From UBA4744 sp963717135 (lineage in GTDB: Bacteria > Actinomycetota > Acidimicrobiia > Spongiisociales > UBA4744): DNA of 64,000 nucleotides. The notes below the pieces were generated by a model. That model did not search any database. It had not been told where the DNA came from and saw only the letters and a list, made by a program, of their open reading frames with translations. Below are positions 1 through 8,717 of the stretch, in pieces; the stretch's first letter is position 1; each line of letters opens with the position of its first letter. The translations under genes were made by a program, and so were the position numbers. The stretch lies in contig CAVQVN010000009.1 of NCBI GenBank assembly GCA_963717135.1, positions 248,001-312,000 of the forward strand. The letters are read 5' to 3'.

Positions 1-1
1 G

Positions 2-238
2 CTCCCTTACGGAACTACTGTTGATTGGCTCGGGAATGTCATGGCCGCGGGCTCGGCGGAGCTGGTCACCGGCGGAACCGTCGTGCCGGTCGACCGACCA
101 CAATTGATCACTGCGGTGGCCGCGGGGCGGCATCTGCCTGCATGGGTCAAACGGCAACTCGACAGGCAAGGCGTGTCAGAGTATCTGCGGCTCTACGTTG
201 CCCACCCCGAATCGGCGTCCGTGGCTTGTGGCTCGTAG
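2..238 (+). CDS. C-terminal part of a deazaflavin-dependent nitroreductase-like protein (5' truncated)
   Basis: Reading from base 2, 78 codons stay open to a TAG at 236-238, so the gene enters from the left edge and its start is missing. The visible beginning has YGTTVDWLGNVMAAG followed by ELVTGG. This resembles the YGxDVDWxRNVxAAGG segment of the small Ddn/DUF385 proteins that bind F420 or related deazaflavins. The tail with PAWVKRQL is less typical. The last codons lie inside a heptameric repeat array, so the C-terminus may have been altered by it. The family assignment rests on this one segment. Confidence 0.5.
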   Translation, partial: LPYGTTVDWLGNVMAAGSAELVTGGTVVPVDRPQLITAVAAGRHLPAWVKRQLDRQGVSEYLRLYVAHPESASVACGS

Positions 239-248
239 CTCGCTGCTC
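218..248. repeat. Degenerate heptanucleotide array, site A
   Basis: Four 7-bp units run TCCGTGG, CTTGTGG, CTCGTAG, CTCGCTG. On the other strand they read CAGCGAG and CTACGAG, matching the array at 20874-20936. The TAG stop of the upstream gene is inside the third unit. Confidence 0.5.
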
Positions 249-343
249 AATCAGGGATACCCCCTAGTCAACCCTTAGGACTCATGGTTCTCGCAGGGTG
301 ACACCTCATAGACGGCGGGCCGCGGTTGGCCCAGCATGGGGTC

Positions 344-757
344 ATGGTTACTACTACCCAATCCCCAAACGGGCCGGCGACCCGCATGCGGATGGAGCGC
401 CCCCGCTCAGGACGAGTCCTGGCCGGCGTTGCATCAGCCATCGCCGAACGTACCAATACCGAAACCTGGCTGGTGAGACTCGGTTTCGTGATCGCCACCC
501 TCTTCGGTGGGTTCGGAATCCTCGCCTATCTGGCGGGGTGGTTGGTGATCCCTGCCGAAGGTCGGTCGGAGTCGGCGGCCGAAGCCTGGCTCACTGCCAT
601 GGCGACACCCGGGCGCCGGGCCGGAGCCGTGCTCATTGCCTTCGGGTTGCTGATCCTGCTGACCGGCGTGGCACCGATCGGCTTGCTCATGGCAGGCACA
701 CTGCTCATCACCGGACTGCTGCTCGCCAAAGACTCTCAGCCGGTTGAAGCTAAGTAA
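344..757 (+). CDS. PspC-domain membrane protein
   Basis: The 137-residue protein has a PspC-type domain at about residues 17-70: a basic RSGRVLAGVASAIAERT stretch, then LVRLGFVIATLFGGFGILAYLAGWLVIP, which is the PspC membrane helix. A second hydrophobic pair follows at about residues 90-128. PspC proteins are envelope-stress or regulatory membrane proteins; the role of this one is not known. The ATG at 344 is chosen because the PspC domain begins soon after it; a TTG at 326 is also in frame. No good Shine-Dalgarno precedes either. The stop is 10 bp before the next gene, so the two are probably co-transcribed. Confidence 0.8.
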   Translation: MVTTTQSPNGPATRMRMERPRSGRVLAGVASAIAERTNTETWLVRLGFVIATLFGGFGILAYLAGWLVIPAEGRSESAAEAWLTAMATPGRRAGAVLIAFGLLILLTGVAPIGLLMAGTLLITGLLLAKDSQPVEAK

Positions 758-767
758 GGAGCTACGA

Positions 768-1460
768 ATGAGAATCGCCAAAGTACTGTCCGCCTTCGTC
801 GGCGTGATGATCGTGATCGGCAGCCTCGGGTTGGTCGGCGCCGGAGCCGTTGCCTGGTCGGTGGATACCACCGACGGTTACTTGACCGCCGGTCCGCTAC
901 GAGTCACCACTGATTCAGCCGCTCTGGTGGGCGACGACCTCAGAATCCTCCTCGACGACCCGGTGGTCAACCGGATCGAGCTTGGCCGGATCGGCACTCG
1001 AATCGACGTGCACTCCCGCAACGGCAAGGACGTGTTCGTAGGTATCGGACCGGCCGACGATGTGAACCGTTTTCTCGCCGATGTGCGGCATGCGTCGGTC
1101 GAGTTCCGGGGCGATGAGGTGATCGTCATCGGACACGAGGGAACCCGCCGGGTCACCGCCCCCGGCGATGAGGGCTTCTGGTCGGCCAACACGACCGAGG
1201 GAACCCTCTCCTGGGACATCGAGAGCGGCCGATGGGCCCTGGCCGTCATGAATGTGGATGGAACCCCGGGAGTCGATGTTGAGATGAGCGCTGCAGCCCG
1301 GGTGCCGTTCATCCGCCCGCTCGGGGTCGCCCTGGTGGTGGCCGGTCTGCTGGGGTTGGCGATCGGTGTCACCCTCACCTATCTCGGGGTCAGGAGCACT
1401 CCGACCAGAGTGGCAACCCCCATCGAGGTAACGCAACCCGAGGTGGCATCGGTCGGCTAA
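768..1460 (+). CDS. Membrane-anchored protein of unknown function, partner of the PspC protein
   Basis: This 230-residue protein has an N-terminal hydrophobic helix (about residues 8-30) and a second near residues 183-208. About 150 polar residues lie between them, presumably outside the membrane. The start at 768 follows TAAGGAGCTACGA, a good Shine-Dalgarno. I recognise no domain. The layout, a globular domain between two helices placed directly after a PspC gene, suggests an envelope-stress sensing pair, but that is an inference from position. A strong hairpin terminator follows the stop. Confidence 0.75.
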   Translation: MRIAKVLSAFVGVMIVIGSLGLVGAGAVAWSVDTTDGYLTAGPLRVTTDSAALVGDDLRILLDDPVVNRIELGRIGTRIDVHSRNGKDVFVGIGPADDVNRFLADVRHASVEFRGDEVIVIGHEGTRRVTAPGDEGFWSANTTEGTLSWDIESGRWALAVMNVDGTPGVDVEMSAAARVPFIRPLGVALVVAGLLGLAIGVTLTYLGVRSTPTRVATPIEVTQPEVASVG

Positions 1461-1472
1461 AGCACTTCCCCC

Positions 1473-1515
1473 CGAGTGTGGCGGGCGTCTCGCACGTCCG
1501 CCACACTCGCGTTTT
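1473..1515 (+). terminator. Rho-independent terminator after the PspC operon
   Basis: GAGTGTGGCGG (1474-1484) pairs perfectly with CCGCCACACTC (1498-1508). The stem continues inward with one G-U and three further pairs to a five-base loop, and outward with one more C-G pair. GCGTTTT follows the stem. It separates the PspC pair from the GTPase gene. Confidence 0.85.
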
Positions 1516-1538
1516 GAGTCGACCAGAATGGGAGGGCG

Positions 1539-2564
1539 ATGCCGGCCAACCTATCGCCCGAATACAAATCGGCCGAAGCGGCATACCGACGCGCCGGCGA
1601 GCCCAAGGAACGCCTCGAGTTGCTCCGCACCATGCTGCGGACCTTGCCGAAGCACAAAGGCACCGATCACCTCCAAGCCGACATCAAAAAGCGGATCAAA
1701 GAACTGACCGATGAGTTGGCCGGGCCCAAGAAAGGTGGAGCGAGGCGCGGACCGCCTACGTCATTCCGGCCGGAAGGTGCCGCCCAGCTGGCTCTCATCG
1801 GGCCACCCAACAGCGGGAAATCGACGTTGCATGCCAGGTTGACGGGATCCCATGCTCAAACCGGGGAATACCCGTTCACCACCCAGTTCGCCCAACCGGG
1901 GATGATGCCGTATGAAGACATCGCGCTTCAGCTCATCGATCTGCCCCCCATCTCCATCGAACACCCGATCCCGTGGATCGGCAACGCGCTGCAACCGGCC
2001 TCTGCCTGCCTGTTGGTAGTCGACCTCTGCGAGGCCGGTTGCATGGAACGGGCCGTGGCGGTCCGGGAGATTCTCGCCGAAAGGAAGATAGTTCTGACAC
2101 CGGGCTGGCCAGGAGATTCGAGCACCCCCCGGCTGCTGGTCGACCGCGAGGGCGACCCGTTCACCATCCAGCTTCCCACCATGTTGCTCGTGAACAAGAC
2201 CGACAAGATCGCCGACCCGAAGGCCGAGATCGCAATCTTCCAAGAACTCACCGATCTCCACTACCCGAGCTTTCCCATCTCGGCCACGACCGGTGCAGGT
2301 CTCGACAAGATCGGCCCCTGGATCTTCGACCGACTGGGGATTGTCCGGGTGTACACCAAAGCGCCGGGCAAGCCACCCGACCTGGAACGGCCCTACACCA
2401 TCCGACGGGGAGGAGTGGTTCTCGACGTCGCCGAGCTGGTGCACCGCGACATTGCCCAATCACTGAAATTCGCCCGATTGTGGCGTTCCGGCACCTTCGA
2501 CGGACAGCACGTCGGCGGCGAGCACGACCTCGAGGACGGCGACATAGTAGAGCTTCACCATTGA
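1539..2564 (+). CDS. DRG/Obg-related GTPase with C-terminal TGS domain
   Basis: The 341-residue protein has a helical N-terminus (about residues 1-65), a G domain and a TGS domain at the end. Visible motifs are G1 GPPNSGKST (about residue 88), the YPFTTQFAQPGMMPY switch I region typical of DRG and Obg proteins, and G4 NKTD. The TGS end reads SGTFDGQHVGGEHDLEDGDIVE. The G3 motif is DLPP where DxPG is normal, so the switch II glycine is replaced by proline. Such proteins are thought to act on ribosomes or RNA; the target here is unknown. The ATG at 1539 has GGGAGG upstream. Confidence 0.8.
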   Translation: MPANLSPEYKSAEAAYRRAGEPKERLELLRTMLRTLPKHKGTDHLQADIKKRIKELTDELAGPKKGGARRGPPTSFRPEGAAQLALIGPPNSGKSTLHARLTGSHAQTGEYPFTTQFAQPGMMPYEDIALQLIDLPPISIEHPIPWIGNALQPASACLLVVDLCEAGCMERAVAVREILAERKIVLTPGWPGDSSTPRLLVDREGDPFTIQLPTMLLVNKTDKIADPKAEIAIFQELTDLHYPSFPISATTGAGLDKIGPWIFDRLGIVRVYTKAPGKPPDLERPYTIRRGGVVLDVAELVHRDIAQSLKFARLWRSGTFDGQHVGGEHDLEDGDIVELHH

Positions 2565-2566
2565 AA

Positions 2567-2652
2567 GGTTTCAGGTTCCAGGTAACAGGTCTCACGCCAT
2601 GAACGTCAGATTCCCCCTGATGTGGAACCTGGAACTTGGGACCGGAAACCTC
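2567..2652. repeat. Inverted pair of heptanucleotide arrays, site B
   Basis: Units TTTCAGG, TTCCAGG, TAACAGG run forward from 2569. The reverse complement of 2621-2651 reads TTTCCGG, TCCCAAG, TTCCAGG. The two arrays face each other between two convergent genes, so AGGTTTC can pair with GAAACCT and GTTCCAGG with CCTGGAAC. The structure may act as a bidirectional transcription stop. Confidence 0.5.
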
Positions 2653-2653
2653 T

Positions 2654-3001
2654 CTAGGCCGCCCTAAACACCATTCCGTAGAACTTGTCGTAGGCGCTCT
2701 TGCGAACGACCTTGACCTCTCCTTCTACCGCCATGCCGATCTTCGGTTCTTCGACTTCCAGCTGACCGGTGATCCGCATACCGTTCTCGAGCTCGACGAT
2801 CCCCAACCCCAGGGTCGGCACTTCGAATTCGGCGGGAAGGTTGTGGACCTTCGTGAAGGTCAGCAGCTTGCCCTTCTTGGGAAGAGGAACGATGTCGAAC
2901 TCAAAAAAATCGTTCTGCCGGCATTCCTTGCACACCATCCGAAATGGGTAGTGCAGGTGTCCACATTTGCGACACTTGTAGGCATAGATGTCGCGTTGCA
3001 T
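2654..3001 (-). CDS. DUF35 OB-fold protein with rubredoxin-like Zn ribbon
   Basis: The 115-residue protein begins with a zinc ribbon, YKCRKCGH (Cys10, Cys13) and CKECRQ (Cys24, Cys27), followed by an OB-fold-like beta domain. This is the DUF35 architecture. DUF35 proteins form complexes with thiolases and HMG-CoA synthases, where they shape the active site or channel acyl-CoA intermediates. Its ATG shares one base with the stop of the thiolase gene, which fits a thiolase/DUF35 complex. It is the last gene of the ten-gene operon that starts at 13539. Confidence 0.88.
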   Translation of the reverse strand: MQRDIYAYKCRKCGHLHYPFRMVCKECRQNDFFEFDIVPLPKKGKLLTFTKVHNLPAEFEVPTLGLGIVELENGMRITGQLEVEEPKIGMAVEGEVKVVRKSAYDKFYGMVFRAA

Positions 3002-4176
3002 CAGTCCTCCCTCACAAAAGTCAAGCAGACTACGTTGTTGCCAAATCCACCAAAGTTGCAGGTGAAACCGACCCGGGCTCCTTCAACCTGTCTTTCCCCG
3101 GCTTCTCCGCGAAGTTGAGTGACAATCTCATGAGCCTGCGCAACACCGGTGGCTCCAACGGGATGTCCTTTCCCTTTCAACCCACCGGAGGGATTGATGG
3201 GCATTGAGCCTCCGAGAGACGTCTCGCCCTTCTCCAGAGCAATGTGCCCTTCGCCTTTCGGGAAGAACCCGACCTCCTCACTTTCCACGATCTCCAAGAT
3301 CGTGAAAGCATCGTGCAGTTCGGCGACGTCGACGTCCTGCGGGGTTTGCCCGGCCATTTCGAACGACAAGGCAGCCGCTCGACGAACCGCCAGCAGATCG
3401 GTCGGTTCCTCGCGTTCGTGTACCGCGTGGGTGTCGGTCGCCTGTCCAATTCCGGCCAACCGGATGAGGGGACGATCGATCGTCTTGGCGATCTCTTCCG
3501 ATACCAAAATGACCGCGGCTCCCCCATCCGACACCGGGCACGCATCAAAGAACCTGAGCGGTTCCGCCACGTAAGGGTTGTTGGTCATCGCCTCCGGCGA
3601 ATCGAGAATGCCCTCGAGAGTGATGGGCTGGTGCAGATGAGCGAACTCGTTCAACATCGCCGCGTTCTGGTTCTTGACTGCCACCATCGCCAGATGCCGT
3701 TCGGTCACCCCATACTTCTCCATATACAAACGGGTGAACATCGCTGCATGGGCGGGCAACGTCACCCCGTAGATGTACTCGGCCAATGGATGCGTGAGCG
3801 TGGCAATGAAGTCGGTCGCTTCCAGGTTATTGACTTCTCGCATGCGTTCCGCACCACTGACCAGCACCACGTCGTGCATTCCCGATGCAACCGCGGCAAA
3901 CCCGGCTTTGATCGCCGAGGCCCCGGAGGCCGGACCGTTCTCGATCACGGCCGCCCCGGCCGGAGTGAGGCTCAGACTGTCCACCACGGCGCTGGCCAGC
4001 GCCGTCTGATGGTTGACACGGGCACTGCCCATATTGGCCACGTACACATGATCCACGTCGGTGAGACCGGATTCCTTGAGGGCCATCATCGAGGGATAGG
4101 CGGCGATCTCCGACAGCGGATATTCGAGCCGCGTGAACGTGGTGATGCCGATGCCGGCTACGTAGACGTTACGCAT
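3001..4176 (-). CDS. Thiolase-fold protein lacking the nucleophilic cysteine
   Basis: This 391-residue protein has the whole thiolase fold. The C-terminal GHPVGATG histidine is at about residue 338, and the CNFGGFGNN motif with the second cysteine is at about residue 373. The position of the acyl-accepting cysteine, normally in NxCASG, reads ENGPASG with proline at residue 82 (codon CCG). The protein should therefore not form the usual acyl-enzyme. It may be a non-thiolytic scaffold or a different CoA-dependent enzyme. It overlaps the upstream gene by 8 bp and the DUF35 gene by 1 bp, so translational coupling is likely. Confidence 0.85.
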   Translation of the reverse strand: MRNVYVAGIGITTFTRLEYPLSEIAAYPSMMALKESGLTDVDHVYVANMGSARVNHQTALASAVVDSLSLTPAGAAVIENGPASGASAIKAGFAAVASGMHDVVLVSGAERMREVNNLEATDFIATLTHPLAEYIYGVTLPAHAAMFTRLYMEKYGVTERHLAMVAVKNQNAAMLNEFAHLHQPITLEGILDSPEAMTNNPYVAEPLRFFDACPVSDGGAAVILVSEEIAKTIDRPLIRLAGIGQATDTHAVHEREEPTDLLAVRRAAALSFEMAGQTPQDVDVAELHDAFTILEIVESEEVGFFPKGEGHIALEKGETSLGGSMPINPSGGLKGKGHPVGATGVAQAHEIVTQLRGEAGERQVEGARVGFTCNFGGFGNNVVCLTFVRED

Positions 4177-4927
4177 GATCCGCCTCCCCTTGCAGAGCGG
4201 TACGCTGGGAAATGAGGGCTGTAGCCGTCGGGTCGTACATGGCTCGGGTGGCTGCCAAGAGGTCGGCAGGAGGCGTCGGCGGGTCGGACGGCGGCAGGAT
4301 CCTGGCCTCCGCTTTGGCCAGCATGTCCGGCGGAACCGGCCGCCGGCCCACCACCAGGGTGGAGCGGGCCCGGTCGAAGAGCGGCCTGGTCAGGGAGAAC
4401 GACGGCACCCCACCGAGCTCGTGGGCAACCTCGAAACGCTCTTCAAGCTCATATTCGATCATCCACCGGCGGAAGCCAATCGGCGACTCGGCCACGATGA
4501 GCACTTCCTTGTGACCGAGAATGTCGATGTGGTATTCCATTTTGGCGGCAAAAGCGTGGGCGCCCACCCGGAGACCTCGTCGCAACGCAATGGTGTGAAG
4601 CGACATGCCCAGGGTCGGCGAAACCTGCCGGCCGTTGACGACTGCCGCCAGTTCACCCTCGATCTGGGCAACAAACACATACTCGTCCTGCATGCGGTGC
4701 CGGTGGTACGCGAGCAGTTCGGCGTAGACGCGGGCCGCCACCACGTCGTAGAAGTCTCTCTCAACGTGTATCAACGGCTCGATATGGGGAAGCACATCCG
4801 GTACTTCGTCCCGATCGATCTGACGGATCACCATGGTCTCGCCGCTGGCCAGCGTCATGTACTTGGGCTCGAACGGCTCGAGCGGGTTGTCCACCGGACG
4901 GAGAATCTTCTCCAGGTCAACAGCCAT
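4169..4927 (-). CDS. GNAT-like protein of unknown substrate
   Basis: The 252-residue protein has no motif I can name with certainty. The segment SLHTIALRRGLRVGAHAFAA, followed by a helix and LGHKEVLIVAE, has the order of a GNAT acyl-CoA binding loop and the next strand, so an acetyltransferase-like fold is the best guess. It starts 15 bp after the stop of the molybdenum subunit, with AGGAG before its ATG, and ends inside the thiolase gene. Position suggests a role in handling the product of the hydroxylase operon as an acyl derivative; this is inference. Confidence 0.6.
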   Translation of the reverse strand: MAVDLEKILRPVDNPLEPFEPKYMTLASGETMVIRQIDRDEVPDVLPHIEPLIHVERDFYDVVAARVYAELLAYHRHRMQDEYVFVAQIEGELAAVVNGRQVSPTLGMSLHTIALRRGLRVGAHAFAAKMEYHIDILGHKEVLIVAESPIGFRRWMIEYELEERFEVAHELGGVPSFSLTRPLFDRARSTLVVGRRPVPPDMLAKAEARILPPSDPPTPPADLLAATRAMYDPTATALISQRTALQGEADHA

Positions 4928-4942
4928 TGCGGTTCATCTCCT

Positions 4943-7324
4943 CTACTTGTCGCTTTTTTCTCTCAACACAGACAGCGCCACCTTCTCGGCGGTGATCGGC
5001 ATCGAAATGATCCGTACCCCCAGCGCGTCCTTGATGGCGTTGCCGATGATCGGCGCCGCCGGAATCATCGTGTGCTCGCCCACTCCCCTGGCCCCGAACG
5101 GGCCATCCGGTTGAGCAATCTCGATGATGATCGGGATCGTCTCCTCCGGAATGTCGTGGGCGGTCGGGATCTTGTAGTCGGTGAAATTGGGGTTCAGCAG
5201 TTTCCCGTCCTCGCTGAACCGCATGTCCTCGTAGAGGACCGTGGCCAGACCCTGGACGATCCCTCCGGTTATCTGCCCTTCGATGAGGCTCGGATTGATT
5301 GCTTTGCCGACATCGACGGCCAAGGCCACCTTCTTGACCTTCATCCGGCCGGTTTCCCGATCGACTTCCAGAACCACGCCGGCCGCCCCCACGGTGTAGT
5401 GCACGTTGGGGTGGCCGCCCTGACTGGTCTCCGGGTCGCTTCGGGTCGACGTGAACTCGGGCATGAACTTGCCCGAACCCACAATCGGACCACCTTTGAA
5501 CGTACCGTCCGAGTCCTCGAGACCTTCGATGACGAATTCCCGCAGCGGAAGCTTGAATTCGGGATCGGTGCTCGATCGTACACATTCGTCTTCCAGGTAG
5601 AGCGACTCCTCTTCGTACCCGTGTACCCGGTGGACCACATCGAAGATCTTCTCGCGAGCCTCGACCGCCGCCGCGTGCACGGCGTTCCCACAACTCCAGG
5701 TCACGTGCGAGGCAACCGTTTGCCACTCGTAAGGATTGCGATCTGTGTCGGGAGTCTCGACCCGGATCTTGGAAGGAGGCACCGCCAGCACTTCTCCGGC
5801 GATCTGGGCCATCGCCGTGAGATAACCCTGACCAAGTTCCATTCCCGAGACGGTGATGTTGATGCTGCCGTCCTCGTTGAACTTGAGGAACGACGCAGAC
5901 GAAGCATTGGGCGGCATGGCCGGAGCTTTCCAGAACACGGCAAAACCCTTGCCGATCGCCTTGTTGGGATCGTCCGAGGTTTCCTTCTTCCCCCATTCAA
6001 TCGCGGCCGCGGTGCGATCTATAGCTTCGATCAACCCGGAGGGGTTCATCTCGGCGCCGTAAGCGAGGGTGTCGCCCTCAACAATGGCGTTCTTGCGCCG
6101 GAACTCGACCGGGTCTATTCCGATGGCTTCCGCCACCCGATCCACATGGGATTCGAGCCCGAACATGAACTCCGAGTAGCCAAAGCCTCGGTACGGACCT
6201 CCCGGCGGCAGGTTGGTGTATATGCACTTCGAATCAATCCAGACGTTGGGGACGCGATACGGGCCGGTCGCCGACAGTCCGGCGGCGTTGACCACATTGG
6301 CCCCGTATTCGACATAAGCGCCGGCATCCCAGTTGAGGATGTGCTGAATGGCGGTGATGGTGCCGTCGTTCTTGACCCCCATCTTGATTTGAGCGACCAC
6401 CCCTTGCCGCTGGTAGGTGTTGTAGAACTCCTGCTCTCTGGTGAACCGGATCTTGACGGGATGCCCCTTCACGGCCGTGGCGATGGCCGCGCCCATGATC
6501 TCCATCGAAACGCCCGCTTTCCCCCCAAATCCTCCACCGACGTAAGGGGTGATGACCCTGATGTCCTGGTGGGTCAGACCGAGCGGGGCGAGAGCCTCCG
6601 CGAACAAATGGCGTTGCGTGTAGGGCGATTGGGATGCCGACCACATGGTCAAACGGCCGGATTGGTCGTAGAGCCCGACGATCACGTGCGGTTCGATGGC
6701 ACAGTGCGCATACCTGGGCACGGTGTACTCGCCTTCCAGCACCAGGTCGGCTTCGGCGAACCCCTGCTCGACATCCCCCTTGCGGGTCTTGCGCCAGTGG
6801 GCGATATTCGTCTCTTCGTGCGGGAAGAACCAAGGGACATGTGGGTATTCCCCCAGATCGGGATGGATCAGCTCCGCTCCCGGTTTGAGAGCTTCGATCG
6901 GATCAAAAGTCGGCGTCAGTTCCTCGTAGGTGACGTCGACCAGCTTGGCGGCCCTTTTGGCCACTTTGGGGTCGCGAGCGATGACCGCCGCCACCTGCTC
7001 GCCGACGAACCGCACTCGATCCTGGGCGAAGACGTACCGGTCCTTCATATACAGCCCGAACTTGTACGGGAAGTCCCGGCCGGTGACGACCTTGGTGACA
7101 CCCGGCACCGCTTCGGCTGCCGAGGTGTCGATTCCCTTGATCAGAGCGTTGGCGTAGGGGCTCTCGACGATCTCGGCGTGCAGCAGGTCGGGGCCGAAGT
7201 CGAGGTCGTCCACGTACCGGGCCGCTCCGGAGACCTTCTCCAGTCCATCCACCCTCACCGTCGACTGCCCGACGAAATCGAGATCACGAATGCGGTCCTT
7301 TTCGAACGGCCGGAGTGTGGTCAT
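4943..7324 (-). CDS. Molybdenum hydroxylase large subunit (xanthine dehydrogenase family), possible uracil dehydrogenase
   Basis: The 793-residue protein is the molybdopterin subunit of an XDH-family hydroxylase. It has the N-terminal a/b hammerhead domain (KVSGAARYVDD), the GGGFGGKAG cofactor loop, GPYRGFG, and GVGEHT near the end with the catalytic glutamate at about residue 750. These enzymes use water to hydroxylate N-heterocycles or aldehydes and pass electrons through FeS to FAD. Its company with a barbiturase-family hydrolase and a cytosine deaminase points to uracil or thymine as substrate; xanthine, nicotinate or an aldehyde cannot be excluded. The ATG at 7324 overlaps the upstream stop as ATGA, and homology begins there rather than at an earlier in-frame start. 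Confidence 0.92.
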   Translation of the reverse strand: MTTLRPFEKDRIRDLDFVGQSTVRVDGLEKVSGAARYVDDLDFGPDLLHAEIVESPYANALIKGIDTSAAEAVPGVTKVVTGRDFPYKFGLYMKDRYVFAQDRVRFVGEQVAAVIARDPKVAKRAAKLVDVTYEELTPTFDPIEALKPGAELIHPDLGEYPHVPWFFPHEETNIAHWRKTRKGDVEQGFAEADLVLEGEYTVPRYAHCAIEPHVIVGLYDQSGRLTMWSASQSPYTQRHLFAEALAPLGLTHQDIRVITPYVGGGFGGKAGVSMEIMGAAIATAVKGHPVKIRFTREQEFYNTYQRQGVVAQIKMGVKNDGTITAIQHILNWDAGAYVEYGANVVNAAGLSATGPYRVPNVWIDSKCIYTNLPPGGPYRGFGYSEFMFGLESHVDRVAEAIGIDPVEFRRKNAIVEGDTLAYGAEMNPSGLIEAIDRTAAAIEWGKKETSDDPNKAIGKGFAVFWKAPAMPPNASSASFLKFNEDGSINITVSGMELGQGYLTAMAQIAGEVLAVPPSKIRVETPDTDRNPYEWQTVASHVTWSCGNAVHAAAVEAREKIFDVVHRVHGYEEESLYLEDECVRSSTDPEFKLPLREFVIEGLEDSDGTFKGGPIVGSGKFMPEFTSTRSDPETSQGGHPNVHYTVGAAGVVLEVDRETGRMKVKKVALAVDVGKAINPSLIEGQITGGIVQGLATVLYEDMRFSEDGKLLNPNFTDYKIPTAHDIPEETIPIIIEIAQPDGPFGARGVGEHTMIPAAPIIGNAIKDALGVRIISMPITAEKVALSVLREKSDK

Positions 7325-7797
7325 CGGGCTGCCCTCCCCCCGGCGGAAGCGGCTGCCAGCACTGCGTCGATGATCGGGTCGTATCCGGTACACCGGCACA
7401 GATTGCCGCCAATTGCTTCCTGGATGTCCGCCCTGGAAGGCCGGGGGTTGTGGTCCAGGAGCTCGGCTGCGGCCAGCACAATCCCCGGCGCGCAGAAACC
7501 GCATTGGAACGAATTCATGTCGACGAAGAATTGCTGAAGACCGGTGAGGCCTTCATCGTCGAGGCCTTCGATGGTGAGCACTTCGTGACCATCGGCTTCC
7601 ACTGATAGCACCAGACAGCTTCGCACCGTATGGCCGTCGAGCAACACCGTACAACTGCCACAATCACCACGTTCGCACCCAATCTTGGGGCTCTTCACAC
7701 CTACCTTGGACCGGAGGGTTTCCAGCAGCACATCGTTCGTTTCGACCGACAGCAACCAGGGTTCGCCGTTGACCGTCATTGAGATATCAGTTCGCAT
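7321..7797 (-). CDS. Molybdenum hydroxylase 2Fe-2S subunit
   Basis: The 158-residue protein has both 2Fe-2S clusters of the family. The plant-ferredoxin-type cluster uses Cys41, Cys46, Cys49 and Cys61 (GCERGDCGSC). The helical-bundle cluster uses Cys99, Cys102, Cys134 and Cys136 (CGFC and CRC). It carries electrons from the molybdenum site to FAD. The start at 7797 has AGGAGGGGG just upstream. Its stop overlaps the start of the large subunit. Confidence 0.95.
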   Translation of the reverse strand: MRTDISMTVNGEPWLLSVETNDVLLETLRSKVGVKSPKIGCERGDCGSCTVLLDGHTVRSCLVLSVEADGHEVLTIEGLDDEGLTGLQQFFVDMNSFQCGFCAPGIVLAAAELLDHNPRPSRADIQEAIGGNLCRCTGYDPIIDAVLAAASAGGRAAR

Positions 7798-7808
7798 CTG
7801 TCCCCCTC

Positions 7809-8699
7809 CTACATCAAGTTCGTTCCGTAGGGCGGCCCGTTGCCTTCCAAACGTTCGACCGCGGCCTTCAAACCCCGCTGCAACATCACCTCGCACATCC
7901 GGAGCCGGTACTCTTTCGAAGCTCGAATGTCGGTGATGGGGGAAACCTCCTCAGCGACGAGGGCGATGGCCTGGGCAACCAGGTTCGGTTCGAGCGCCGC
8001 TCCCTCCAGGAGAGCTTCGATGCGCCTGGCCCGCACGGGGGTGGGTGCCACTGCTCCAAAAGCAATCCGGAACCGATGATCGGGCGGGGCCAGAACCGCC
8101 ACACCCGCCTGGGCGAGGTCCTCCCCTTCGTAGCGGCTGAGGCGGACGTAGCTGGCGCCGTGCCCACCTGGAGGTACCGGCACCACCACCTTGGTGACAA
8201 TCTCGCCGTGACCGAGCGCCGTTCGGCGGGGACCGAGGAACCACTCGTCGATCGGAATCCGGCGGGCGCCGTCTCTGCTCAACGTGTGAACGACTGCCCC
8301 GTAGACGAGCAGGGTCGGACCGGCATCGCACGAGGGAACCGCCGAGCAGATGTTCCCGACCAAAGTTGCCCGGTGGCGGATCCCGGTTGATGCCACCCAC
8401 CCGGACATCTCAGTGATCAACGGCAGCCGGGTGGCCACCAGCTCAGAATCGATGAGCTCGGCGAAGGTGACCAACGAACCGATCGAGATAACATCTCCTT
8501 CATCGAAGATCCCCGCTAGATCCTCGATTTGTTTGATATCGACCACCAGGTCCGGGGCAACGGCCTCGTCTCGCAGCCAGGCAACCAGGTCGGTCCCACC
8601 CGCCAGCACCCGGACGTCGCCACGGTGGTCGGCGAGGATCTGCAGCGCCTCATCGAGTGTGTCTGGTCGCTGGTAGTCGAACACCTGGGCGATCGTCAT
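7809..8699 (-). CDS. Molybdenum hydroxylase FAD subunit (CoxM/CutM type)
   Basis: The 296-residue protein is the medium, FAD-binding subunit. The pyrophosphate loop LAGGTDL is at about residue 33 and TLVGNICSAVPSCD at about residue 108, followed by the CO-dehydrogenase flavoprotein C-terminal domain. Two ATGs lie six bases apart; 8699 is preferred because AAGGAG then has normal spacing, while 8705 would sit directly on it. The 70-bp gap upstream is the only sizeable gap inside the operon and contains a 13-bp palindrome. Confidence 0.95.
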   Translation of the reverse strand: MTIAQVFDYQRPDTLDEALQILADHRGDVRVLAGGTDLVAWLRDEAVAPDLVVDIKQIEDLAGIFDEGDVISIGSLVTFAELIDSELVATRLPLITEMSGWVASTGIRHRATLVGNICSAVPSCDAGPTLLVYGAVVHTLSRDGARRIPIDEWFLGPRRTALGHGEIVTKVVVPVPPGGHGASYVRLSRYEGEDLAQAGVAVLAPPDHRFRIAFGAVAPTPVRARRIEALLEGAALEPNLVAQAIALVAEEVSPITDIRASKEYRLRMCEVMLQRGLKAAVERLEGNGPPYGTNLM

Positions 8700-8717
8700 A
8701 CCCATCTCCTTTTTGTC

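Noticed and set aside
4175..7537. A very long plus-strand open frame antisense to the hydroxylase operon
   Set aside because: It is the mirror of highly biased codons on the minus strand. Its product has no domain, while the minus-strand genes have full family motifs.
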